Part shown: positions 56,470 to 64,000 of the stretch, in pieces | Numbering within the stretch: position 1 is the first letter of the stretch | Layout: every line of letters starts with the position of its first letter | Origin: Chloroflexi bacterium OLB13 | GTDB taxonomy: Bacteria; Chloroflexota; Anaerolineae; Aggregatilineales; Phototrophicaceae | DNA: 64,000 nt | NCBI GenBank assembly: GCA_001567485.1 | Contig: JZRA01000050.1 | Location: 1-64,000 of the forward strand | Direction: 5' to 3' | Translations under genes and position numbers: made by a program | The notes under the pieces: generated by a model | What the model was told of the DNA's origin: nothing | The model's database searches: none | What the model saw: the letters and a program-made list of their open reading frames with translations, nothing else

Positions 56470-58074
56470 TTAGGAGGTAGGCAGTGCGATACCCATGCGC
56501 TTCTGATACACCCTCACCGCACCGTTGTCGTACATCAGCATGTGTTGATCCACGCGCGGCATAGCGAGGTGCCAGCGCCGCCACTTCACCTCTTCGATGC
56601 GCGATACGATGAACTGATCGGCCGATTCGCCGGGGGTTACGGCGTTCTGTAGGCGGGTAGGTTCGAGCTTGGGCATCGCCATCAGCAGATACAGCGTCAG
56701 GCGCCACTCCGGCCCCGTCCAGATGACGTTGTGCTCGGCGTGTTCGACCGCCCATGTGCCTGCTGCGCGCTCAGAGTTGAGGGTGAACACCCAATTGTTG
56801 CTCAAGATCGGTTCATTGGTGAGCTTAAGCAGCCCCGAACCGGTGAAGAACGTCCCCGCCAGCGCGAGGCCAATCAACACCACGGTGTGATAAACACGGC
56901 CCCATGGCTTTCGCCAGATGTCCATCACCGCGCTCGATACCAGCGGGACAGCGAGAATCATCAGCGGCGTGAACAGCCGGAGTTGGAGGTTGCCCCCCGC
57001 GCTTGTCCGGTCGGCGATCAACGCGAACGCGACTTGCAGCGCGAACACCGGGTACATCAACCACAGCAGAAGGCTGGGCGAGTTCTTGATGTCAAACGAG
57101 CGTCGGAAGATCATGTTGAACATGCTGGGCAACCAGACCAACACGGAGAACCCTGCAAACATCAGGCTGACCCCGATGAGCACAAGGTAAATGCGCGAGT
57201 CGATCCACGTCGCAGTGACGAAGCTGTACGGGTTGCTGGAGGACGCCGTGCCATACTGTACGAACAGCGCCGCCACGCGATCGACGAGGTTGTCGAACGC
57301 GAACAACAGGCTGACGCTCGGCGGGTAGACGTAGAAGAAGAACAGATACAGCAGCACGCCTGTCGCTAGCGTCACGTACATCGTGCGTTGAATGAAGCGG
57401 ATCATGATCGGGTCTTGCGCGCCGTCGCGGTGAATGCGGCGGCGGATCCCGAACACAACCAGCCCAGCGATGAAGCTGAACGCGAGTCCCGTCAAGAACG
57501 ACGAGGCGAAGAACGCATTGCAGCATACGAAGGCGAACGCCACAAAGTAATACAACCCGCTGAGGGATGCGAACCCCCGGTCGCGGAACCCTTTCGCAAG
57601 CAGATAGAGTAGGGTGAGCGCGAGCGCCCACGTGATCTTCTCGTGCGATCCGCGCCATGTGACGAACAGGAAGTCGGGCTGCATGAACAGCAGCAGCGTC
57701 GCGAGCAGCGCCGTCGATGGCTTACCCAACAACGCCCGAAACGCCACGAACACGACCAGCGCCAGCAAGCCAGCGCCGAGGGGCATCACGGTACGTTGAA
57801 GCTGCTGCACCGTGATGCCGGTGACTTGAATGAGAAATGACGCCACGACCTGATACGTAAACCCGTTTCCATACGGATCGGACGTGTTCAGCACGGAGCC
57901 GTCGTCGGTGACGCTGGCGATTGTCCGCGTGATCATTGCGGTGTCGCTGTCGATCCAGTCGCCGCCGTAGCGGAACGTGGCGTAGGCATACGCGCCAAAC
58001 GCGAAGAGGATGACGCCCAGCAGGACGGTCAGGATCGGGAATGAGCCGGTACGGGACGTAGTCTGAGATGTCAT
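56470..58074 (-). CDS. Multi-pass membrane protein, GT39/ArnT-like glycosyltransferase candidate
   Basis: The start at 58074 overlaps the stop of the preceding gene (ATGA). About ten to twelve hydrophobic segments follow an N-terminal helix; after it comes GGDWIDSDTAMITRTIASVT with an acidic DSD in the first exported loop, which is where GT-C enzymes keep their catalytic Asp. A further loop reads FVTWRGSHEKITWALAL. The C-terminal 130 residues form a soluble exported domain. This fits a GT-C fold transferase using polyprenyl-linked sugars, but the identity is too low by eye to be sure. Alternative: oligosaccharide polymerase. Confidence 0.6.
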   Translation of the reverse strand: MTSQTTSRTGSFPILTVLLGVILFAFGAYAYATFRYGGDWIDSDTAMITRTIASVTDDGSVLNTSDPYGNGFTYQVVASFLIQVTGITVQQLQRTVMPLGAGLLALVVFVAFRALLGKPSTALLATLLLFMQPDFLFVTWRGSHEKITWALALTLLYLLAKGFRDRGFASLSGLYYFVAFAFVCCNAFFASSFLTGLAFSFIAGLVVFGIRRRIHRDGAQDPIMIRFIQRTMYVTLATGVLLYLFFFYVYPPSVSLLFAFDNLVDRVAALFVQYGTASSSNPYSFVTATWIDSRIYLVLIGVSLMFAGFSVLVWLPSMFNMIFRRSFDIKNSPSLLLWLMYPVFALQVAFALIADRTSAGGNLQLRLFTPLMILAVPLVSSAVMDIWRKPWGRVYHTVVLIGLALAGTFFTGSGLLKLTNEPILSNNWVFTLNSERAAGTWAVEHAEHNVIWTGPEWRLTLYLLMAMPKLEPTRLQNAVTPGESADQFIVSRIEEVKWRRWHLAMPRVDQHMLMYDNGAVRVYQKRMGIALPTS

Positions 58075-60602
58075 GAGTCGTCGAGGCTCGAGCGCAGGAT
58101 CACGCCGATGAGGATCGCCGCGCACAACATCACGACAGCCAGTAACGCCGGAATGAATATGCCTTGCTGCGGCAGCTCACCTGTCAGGGACAGCATGTTT
58201 CGCCAGCTGTTCTCGGTCAGCGGCTGCGACTGCACCGAAGTCATCATCTCCGTACTGAGCGTTCCGCCGCGCCGGTACCGCCACGGCTGAACGGCGGCGA
58301 CGTCGATTCGAATCGTCATCGTGCCGGCGGCGCCGGGCGTGAAGATCAGGTCAACCCGTGTTTCCTCTTGCCCGTTGAGCGCAACCCGCCGCGTGTCGAT
58401 GACCCGGTCGCCCCACTGCGAAACCTCGACCAGCGAGACATCGGCCTCGCGAACGTCTTGAAGGCCGCTGTTGCGCACCGTCACCCACGTCGACTCGGGC
58501 CGGAGTTCTTCGAATGACGTGCTGTGCAGGTTGGTTCCGGTAATTTCAAGCACCGGCGCGGATAAGGACTGCACCGTGAATACGCCATCGGCCAGCTGAA
58601 CATGATACAGCGTCTCGCCGGGGCGCCAATTTGTCGATAAGCCCAGTTGATCGGAGATCAGCGCGGCTCCGTTTGGCGCTTGCAGGGTGAATACCGCGCC
58701 GTCGTCGGTCAGGCGGAAATCGGCGACGTGCGCACCGCTCGCGGCGAACTCTGGAGCGCCGTACTCCGCGAACAGACTTGCGAAGTCCTGTGGATCACCG
58801 GACAGCTCGTATTGGGCGAGCTGCGCGTTCAGCGTTTCCCATTCGTCCCTACTGCGTGGTGGCAGTGTGGTGAACAGCACGGTGTCCGGGTCGATGCGGC
58901 GAATGCGTGTGCCCTGTTCGTCATTGAGCACGAGCAGACCGCCTGCCGCGATCAATTCCCGAAGGGTTCGGTGGGTGCGTTTGTCGATCAGCGACCACGA
59001 CGTGATGGTATCACCGTCGTGGCTCGCGTAGCGGATTTCGTACCGTGGGCTGAGGTTCCAAACCCCGTGGCTGGCCGTGCGTAGATGCAGTTTGCGGTCA
59101 ACCGCGCTCATGTACAGTTCGGGTTGGGTATACAACAAATTGGCGTATTCACCGCGAAAGCCTGAGCGAATCTCTTGATAATGCTCGTCGGGCGGGGTGT
59201 CCGTCTCCCCGAAGAGATAGCGCACCTGCTCGATTGACGCGCCACTTACGCCGGTTGATGCGGCCATATCGGTCACGACACCTTCGACCGCGTTCCATTC
59301 GTGGATCGCTTCGTTGGTCTCGTACCCTGAACCTTCGGTGGCGACGAAGGTGGCGAACGCCCAGCCCATGTCCGTGAAGAGCGACGGCCATTGGTCGTAG
59401 GGGTATTCGTACACGCCGAAGTCAGGGTACGTCAGAACCGTCTTCGGCGCGGGGTGCAAACCGGCGAGTTCGAGCTTGTAGTCTTGCATCAGTGTGCCGG
59501 CGTGCTCGGCGCGGTTCCACGTCATCTCGATCTGATGCGTGTACAGCAGTTGATTGTTGACGCGTGTCGCGGGCGCGTAGTCGTTTTGTCCGAGCGAGTA
59601 GCGGATGATGAGGTTGGGGACTTGGCTTTCAGAGTACAGGTAATGCCCGAAACGCTCGAACGCCAGCAGGTTATCCTCGCCCGGCTCAAGCCATGAAAAG
59701 CTGTTGAAGTTGATACGGCTGCCGCCCCACAGCGGTACGAAAGGAGTCACGCCGCGCAGCACCGCTGCTTCCCAGTCAAAGAGGATCGGCGGGTGGGCGT
59801 CCCCGACGTTGCGATACAGCTGATTACGATTGAACGGGTACTCGCGCAGGTCGCCCAGCAGCGGGAAGAACGCGTAATCGGTGAATCCTGCGAACGGATA
59901 GCCGTCGGGGAAGTAGGTCAGGCCGGTTCGCTCAAACAGCCACTCCAGCGGAATCGCCGGGAATCCACGCCAGCGCGTCCCGTCAATCGCGCCGTCGCCG
60001 TCCGTGTCATAGACGACGTATTCTGACTGTGGGCTGCCGTCTTCAGGGAACGGGACTTCGACGCGCACCGTATTTTCAACGCGCCGGAACACTTCAATTT
60101 TCACCGCTGGATTGATGCGTCCGTCAGGAAGGACGAACGGCGCTTCTGCGGTGATGACCGCCGACGGATAAGCCGCCTCGTTGATCTCGACGCGACCGTC
60201 CGGCGTCACGTTGAGCGCAACACGCTTATCCCCGTTGACGTCGTCCCAGAGTTCAGCGCGGTAGCGATCATCGGCGTGGGTAAAGCGCAGCACAAGGCGC
60301 GCCCCCGGCGCATCTGCCCGCTCGAAAATCCAGATGTCGTTCACGAAATCGGTGGTATCGCGCCAGTCCGCGCCCCACGCGCCGTCGCCGCCCTGATCGT
60401 AGACGGACACGCGAACGCGATCCGAGAACAGCTCGGATTCAAAGATGGCGACGTCGGGCACGTCGTCTCCGTCGAGGTCACTCTGCTGAAAGTCGAACTG
60501 TGTTGGGCCGCTGTCGAGCTGCTGCGCCGACGCCGGCGTTAGACCGAACGCCACGATGACAGCAAGAACCAGCCACACCACGCTGCTTCGTATCAAAGTC
60601 AC
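58071..60602 (-). CDS. Large secreted protein with C-terminal membrane anchor, unknown function
   Basis: The 843-residue protein has a signal peptide (MTLIRSSVVWLVLAVIVAFG), an Asp-rich N-terminal segment like FG-GAP/EF-hand repeats (QQSDLDGDDVPDVAIFESEL, DTDGDGAIDG), a long central region of unknown type, an Ig-like C-terminal domain (WVTVRNSGLQDVREADVSLV) and a membrane helix at about 815-838, followed by a short SLDDS tail. It lies ten bases after asnB and is coupled to the GT-C candidate gene through ATGA. Context suggests assembly or export of a surface glycan; the sequence itself does not name a function. Confidence 0.7.
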   Translation of the reverse strand: MTLIRSSVVWLVLAVIVAFGLTPASAQQLDSGPTQFDFQQSDLDGDDVPDVAIFESELFSDRVRVSVYDQGGDGAWGADWRDTTDFVNDIWIFERADAPGARLVLRFTHADDRYRAELWDDVNGDKRVALNVTPDGRVEINEAAYPSAVITAEAPFVLPDGRINPAVKIEVFRRVENTVRVEVPFPEDGSPQSEYVVYDTDGDGAIDGTRWRGFPAIPLEWLFERTGLTYFPDGYPFAGFTDYAFFPLLGDLREYPFNRNQLYRNVGDAHPPILFDWEAAVLRGVTPFVPLWGGSRINFNSFSWLEPGEDNLLAFERFGHYLYSESQVPNLIIRYSLGQNDYAPATRVNNQLLYTHQIEMTWNRAEHAGTLMQDYKLELAGLHPAPKTVLTYPDFGVYEYPYDQWPSLFTDMGWAFATFVATEGSGYETNEAIHEWNAVEGVVTDMAASTGVSGASIEQVRYLFGETDTPPDEHYQEIRSGFRGEYANLLYTQPELYMSAVDRKLHLRTASHGVWNLSPRYEIRYASHDGDTITSWSLIDKRTHRTLRELIAAGGLLVLNDEQGTRIRRIDPDTVLFTTLPPRSRDEWETLNAQLAQYELSGDPQDFASLFAEYGAPEFAASGAHVADFRLTDDGAVFTLQAPNGAALISDQLGLSTNWRPGETLYHVQLADGVFTVQSLSAPVLEITGTNLHSTSFEELRPESTWVTVRNSGLQDVREADVSLVEVSQWGDRVIDTRRVALNGQEETRVDLIFTPGAAGTMTIRIDVAAVQPWRYRRGGTLSTEMMTSVQSQPLTENSWRNMLSLTGELPQQGIFIPALLAVVMLCAAILIGVILRSSLDDS

Positions 60603-60612
60603 GGCGGATCAC

Positions 60613-62520
60613 TCATATTGTCATGACATGATCATACCAAATTTGGAAGTTCAGCAAGGCCCATACCTTGAACGATAAGCGATCGTCGCCTGACAGGAAC
60701 CGATTCGTCAGGGCGGCGGTGGTTTCGGGATTCAGCACTGACCCGTCGAGATGTGGCGCGCTGAGCAGGTCTCGGATCAACGGGCGCAGCGGCCCGCGCA
60801 GCCAGCCTTCGGTCGGCGTAGAGAACGGGCGCTTGGGCCGGTTGAGCACATGTTCCGGCACGACGTCCTTGAACGCTTCGCGCAGCAGGTACTTGGTGCG
60901 GCCGCCGTGCAGGCGTATGCGCAGCGGGACGGACAGCGCGGCGCGTACTACTTCGAGGTCTTGCAGCGGAACCCGCGCCTCGACTGAGTGCATCATCGTC
61001 ATGCGGTCGACGCGGTGGTTGAACTGTTCGCGCACCCACAGCAGCAGATCGAGCAGTGCCAGCGCATCGGACAGGCTCAATTCGCCGACACCGGCTAGGC
61101 GGCTGTTGATGAGCGCCTCGACGGCTTCGTCCGTGACGTGAGAAATGAAGCTGCGCGGCACGAGGGCCTGTTTCTCCGCCCCGGTGAGTAGTTCAAACGT
61201 ATACCGGTAGTATGTGCTGACCGGCGCGTGCAGTTTGGCGCGCAGGTCACGCGCTTTGATCCCCAGCGTGCGGCCGCGGCCAATGCGTTCCAGCAGGGGC
61301 AGCACAGTCCGCAGCGCCGGAACGCGCTCGAGGGTTTGGTGTCGAAAGGCGGCCGTGTGCCACGGGTATCCGCCGAAGAGTTCGTCGCTGCCGTCGCCGG
61401 TCAGGATCACGATGGCGCCGTGCTTGCGGGCTTCTGCGGCCAGCAGGTTGAGCGACGTGAAGGAAGGCTCCCACGTCGGCTCATCGAGGCCGACGACGCT
61501 GCGCACGAGCAGGTCGGGCACGTCGAGCGTCGGGCTGACGAGCAGTTCGTGATGATCCATGCCGAGATCACGGGCCACCTGCCGCGCATGGATCAGGTCG
61601 CGGTTGTAGATCGAGGTCTCGTCCACACGGCCCGCGGCATCGGGAAAGCCGATTGAGAACGACGCTATCGGCCCGTTGTGGTCGCGCACGGCGAGGTGCG
61701 CGATCAGCGTCGAATCCAGCCCGCCGCTGAGGAACACGCCAATCGGGACGTCGCTCATCAGCTGTCGGCGGACGGCGCCAGTGACCGTCGCGCGGATGTG
61801 CTGCACCGCCGTGGACAGATCGGCGTGAGGCTCAGGCGCGGGCGGCGTCCAGTAACGTTCGCTGTGCAGTCCGCCCGAATCCAGCACAAGATAAGCGCCC
61901 GGCTCCAGTTTGCGAACGCCGCACACGAGGCTGTACGGTGAGGGCACGTATCCCAGCGACAGGTACAGGCCGAGCGCGGCCGGGTCGATCTCGCGCTTGA
62001 TGTCGCAGCTTGCAAGCAGAGCGCGCAGTTCGGAGGCCAGCAGCAGGCGCCCACCGTCCCAATGATAGTAGACGGGCTTGATGCCGAGCGGATCGCGTGC
62101 GACGACCAGCCGCTGCTTATGTTGATCGAACAGGGCTAGGGCGAACATGCCGTTAAGCCGTTCGAGAAAGGCGTCGCCATATTCCTCGTAGGCGTGGACG
62201 ATCGTTTCGGTGTCCGAGTTTGAGCGAAACACATGCCCGCGCGCTTCGAGCGTCACGCGCAGTTCAGGATGGTTGTAGAGTTCGCCGTTGTAGACGATCC
62301 AGATCGAACCGTCCTCGTTGGACAGCGGCATGCGGCCCGCCTCGCTCAGGTCGATGATGCTCAATCGTTTCGAGCCAAGCCCGGCGCACAGCGATCCCGC
62401 TTCGTACTGCGCCGCTCCGTCCTGATCCGGCCCGCGATGCGAAATGGCATGCGTCATGCGCGCCAGCATGTCCATGTCGATCGGTAGATTGAGCGCCGCG
62501 ATAGCGGTAATTCCGCACAT
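60613..62520 (-). CDS. asnB: Asparagine synthase (glutamine-hydrolysing)
   Basis: Translation from 62520 starts MCGITAIAALN with the catalytic Cys2; longer upstream codons are not used because Cys must be N-terminal. The glutaminase domain has HRGPDQDG, IVYNGELYNHPELR and SNSDTETIVH; the synthetase domain has the ATP loop FLSGGLDSTLIA and GDGSDELFGGYPWH. At 636 residues it matches the family that appears in polysaccharide gene clusters (AsnB/WbmG-like) as well as in asparagine synthesis. It starts eight bases after a glycosyltransferase gene, so an amide-transfer step on a surface sugar is possible. Confidence 0.93.
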   Translation of the reverse strand: MCGITAIAALNLPIDMDMLARMTHAISHRGPDQDGAAQYEAGSLCAGLGSKRLSIIDLSEAGRMPLSNEDGSIWIVYNGELYNHPELRVTLEARGHVFRSNSDTETIVHAYEEYGDAFLERLNGMFALALFDQHKQRLVVARDPLGIKPVYYHWDGGRLLLASELRALLASCDIKREIDPAALGLYLSLGYVPSPYSLVCGVRKLEPGAYLVLDSGGLHSERYWTPPAPEPHADLSTAVQHIRATVTGAVRRQLMSDVPIGVFLSGGLDSTLIAHLAVRDHNGPIASFSIGFPDAAGRVDETSIYNRDLIHARQVARDLGMDHHELLVSPTLDVPDLLVRSVVGLDEPTWEPSFTSLNLLAAEARKHGAIVILTGDGSDELFGGYPWHTAAFRHQTLERVPALRTVLPLLERIGRGRTLGIKARDLRAKLHAPVSTYYRYTFELLTGAEKQALVPRSFISHVTDEAVEALINSRLAGVGELSLSDALALLDLLLWVREQFNHRVDRMTMMHSVEARVPLQDLEVVRAALSVPLRIRLHGGRTKYLLREAFKDVVPEHVLNRPKRPFSTPTEGWLRGPLRPLIRDLLSAPHLDGSVLNPETTAALTNRFLSGDDRLSFKVWALLNFQIWYDHVMTI

Positions 62521-62527
62521 AGTTGTC

Positions 62528-62908
62528 CTATCTACTGGATCGCGTGTCCCCGGTGGATGCGATCTCGGCGTATAAGTCGGCCAGCTTGGCGGCCGCATTT
62601 TCCCATGTATACAACGCGGCGCGCTGTACGCCCTTCTCGATAAAGCTCTCCCGCAGCGCCGGGTCGTCGCGCATCCGCAGAACCGCGGCGGCCACCGCTT
62701 CCGGGTCATCAGGACTCACCAACAGCCCGGCATCACCGACGACCTCAGGAAACGCGGTGGTATCGGAACAGACAATCGGGATGCCGGACGCCATCGCTTC
62801 CGCCGTGGGAAGCCCGAACCCCTCCAGCCGTGACGTCGTCACGAACACGTCGGCGGCGCGGTACAGCATCGGCAGGTGCGCCTCGTCTACGCGCCCGGTA
62901 AACACCAC
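62528..62908 (-). CDS. GT4-family glycosyltransferase, C-terminal part (frameshifted)
   Basis: This fragment has VFTGRVDEAHLPMLYRAADV and the nucleotide-sugar binding signature SRLEGFGLPTAEAMASGIPI, then VGDAGLLVSPDDPEA, all of a GT4 C-terminal domain. The frame is open upstream through ATIQQISALGLEADV and joins the N-terminal fragment at 62988-63665 if one base is restored near 62997. The pair would make a complete enzyme of about 375 residues that transfers a sugar from a nucleotide donor. Confidence 0.88.
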   Translation of the reverse strand: MVFTGRVDEAHLPMLYRAADVFVTTSRLEGFGLPTAEAMASGIPIVCSDTTAFPEVVGDAGLLVSPDDPEAVAAAVLRMRDDPALRESFIEKGVQRAALYTWENAAAKLADLYAEIASTGDTRSSR

Positions 62909-62987
62909 GTCAGCTTCTAGACCCAGCGCGGAAATCTGTTGAATCGTGGCCTGCCGCCACCGTTCACCGCCCGCGCCGCGGCCTTGA

Positions 62988-63665
62988 TCAGCCGAACCGA
63001 CTGCCGCGTGCCTTCAGGATCGCAACCATCTTGAGCAGAGTCGCAAGGTTCTTGCGCGGCAGTTCGCTGCCGACATAGAGCAGGTCAAGCATGCCGGGGG
63101 GGCGCGGCGGCCGATACCGGTCGAGCACGGTATAATCCTCGGCCCGCGGCCGCTCGCGGTAGGCGGCGTCGACTCCGTGGTGGATCACCCGAATCCGGTC
63201 GAGGGGGATCCCGAGTGTTTCCTGTAATCCACGCGCATTGAAGGCCGACGCAGCCGACAGCCGGTCAGCGCAGCGCAAGCCGAGGAACTGCTGATACATC
63301 AGCATACGATCAAGGGGCGTGAACAGCGTGTCGTCCTCTTTGCTCACGAGCATGCCGAGGTCGTGCACCGCGATCACCGAGGGGTGAATCGTCCGGTACC
63401 GCAGCATCGCGCTGCCCATGATCTGCACGAAGTGGGCGATACTGCCCGGCCTGCGGTTCGCGATCCCGATAGGTAGATGGCGTAGGATTTGAAATCGATT
63501 TGCGCCCGGCAAAGAATGGAAGCGGCGCAGGCACGGATCGACCATCTCTGCGTGCTGTCTCATCAACGCGCCTTGGATCGCGTGCGCATAGTGACCGATG
63601 CCGGTGGCGACGTCGCTCGCGCCAAACTCGACCAGTTCGACAGGGATAACGCGCTGTACGCTCAT
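62988..63665 (-). CDS. GT4-family glycosyltransferase, N-terminal part (frameshifted)
   Basis: The 225-residue fragment holds a GT-B N-terminal domain (GIGHYAHAIQGAL, VIAVHDLGML, DRLSAASAFNARGLQETLGI, RIRVIHHGVD) and the start of the second domain (LDLLYVGSELPRKNLATLLK). It ends out of frame after KARGS; VRLIKAAARAGG in the shifted frame continues the family pattern. With 62528-62908 it is one gene, first or second in the glycan operon and followed directly by asnB. Confidence 0.88.
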   Translation of the reverse strand: MSVQRVIPVELVEFGASDVATGIGHYAHAIQGALMRQHAEMVDPCLRRFHSLPGANRFQILRHLPIGIANRRPGSIAHFVQIMGSAMLRYRTIHPSVIAVHDLGMLVSKEDDTLFTPLDRMLMYQQFLGLRCADRLSAASAFNARGLQETLGIPLDRIRVIHHGVDAAYRERPRAEDYTVLDRYRPPRPPGMLDLLYVGSELPRKNLATLLKMVAILKARGSRFG

Positions 63666-63732
63666 AAGTCATCACCCGGATCGCTTGAGTTCGTGCAGGT
63701 ATAGCCGTGGATCAGTGAGGGGCGCATCGATG

Positions 63733-64000
63733 CTACCATCGTGTTCTGATCGCCTTGACTGGATAGTCGAAGAGGACGAGCGCCCACACAGCGAAGTCGA
63801 TCAGGACGAACAGCGGAATCTGCCAGTAAGGCGCGCCCAACGACGTGCCGGTCAGCCGTTCGCCTGTGCGCACGTACCGTACACGATTCAGAATGACGAA
63901 CAGCCACGCGGCCGCGGCCAGCGCCGTAGAAAGCGGCCCGGCCCAAACGGCGATCGGCGTGCCAACGATCATCACCATGCCGAGGACGCTGGGGGCCAAT
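63733..64000 (-). CDS. Membrane protein fragment, possibly C-terminus of a GT2 glycosyltransferase (5' end outside window)
   Basis: About 88 residues are visible, with three hydrophobic helices (VLGMVMIVGTPIAVWAG, ALAAAAWLFVILNRV, IPLFVLIDFAVWALVLF) and a basic loop RYVRTGERLTGTSLG between them. This layout is common at the C-terminus of family 2 glycosyltransferases such as HpnI- and ceramide-type enzymes, and the operon context fits, but without the catalytic domain the call stays tentative. The frame is open to the window edge. Confidence 0.55.
   Translation of the reverse strand, partial: LAPSVLGMVMIVGTPIAVWAGPLSTALAAAAWLFVILNRVRYVRTGERLTGTSLGAPYWQIPLFVLIDFAVWALVLFDYPVKAIRTRW

Overview
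The window is GC-rich bacterial chromosome with dense, mostly co-directional operons. The gene content suggests a filamentous Chloroflexota bacterium, possibly Anaerolineae-like: a phage-tail-like contractile injection system (CIS) with DUF4157 cargo, large FHA/kinase receptors with Thr-Pro stalks, sugar ABC transporters with a LacI regulator, and very large secreted beta-sandwich proteins. This placement is inferred from gene content; there is no rRNA or other marker gene here.

Region 1 (1 to about 11.3 kb, + strand) is the second half of a CIS operon. In order it holds the sheath C-terminus, an inner tube protein, a small CxxC assembly protein, a DUF6760-type mini-protein, a 46-residue basic protein, a second tube paralogue, a long Pro-rich protein studded with [V/I]QR motifs, a LysM adaptor, a VgrG/gp5-type spike, a gp25 wedge, a gp6/J-like baseplate protein, a tail protein of the P2 gpI-like family with an FHA domain fused to its front, and a DUF4157 (eCIS core domain) protein as the likely cargo. 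No capsid, terminase or type VI membrane-complex genes are present. PAAR tip, tape measure and AAA ATPase are not seen and could lie upstream.

Region 2 (11.3 to 23.6 kb, + strand, same operon by spacing) is a phospho-signalling block: a Ser/Thr kinase-FHA protein continued across a frameshift into FHA, pseudokinase, FHA, a membrane helix, Ca-binding-type repeats, SH3 and a glycosidase-like ectodomain; a membrane-anchored VWA-like/FHA protein; and a PP2C-type phosphatase with a long Thr-Pro extracellular stalk. With the FHA-bearing baseplate protein this looks like a kinase/phosphatase/FHA circuit, analogous to but distinct from type VI threonine-phosphorylation control. It could anchor or trigger the CIS at the membrane. 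This is the most interesting part of the window.

Region 3 (23.7 to 36.5 kb, - strand) is carbohydrate use: LacI regulator with a CelR-like operator, binding protein, two permeases, a secreted clan GH-A hydrolase, a GH1 beta-glucosidase; then a D-lyxose isomerase/DUF4432/PfkB operon; then a SIS isomerase and a CobW-type GTPase. Region 4 (36.7 to 46.6 kb, - strand) holds a single-domain globin, MoaA, a secreted pullulanase, an MFS transporter and a BNR-propeller protein. Region 5 (46.8 to 55 kb, - strand) is one approximately 2,700-residue secreted multidomain protein, split by a frameshift. Region 6 (55.5 to 64 kb, - strand) is a surface-glycan-like operon: glycosyltransferases, asparagine synthase, a large secreted/anchored protein, a multi-pass GT39-like protein and DUF1616.

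At least nine apparent single-base frameshifts are spread over unrelated genes. That pattern points to residual indel errors in the assembly more than to gene decay, so several split genes are probably intact in the organism.
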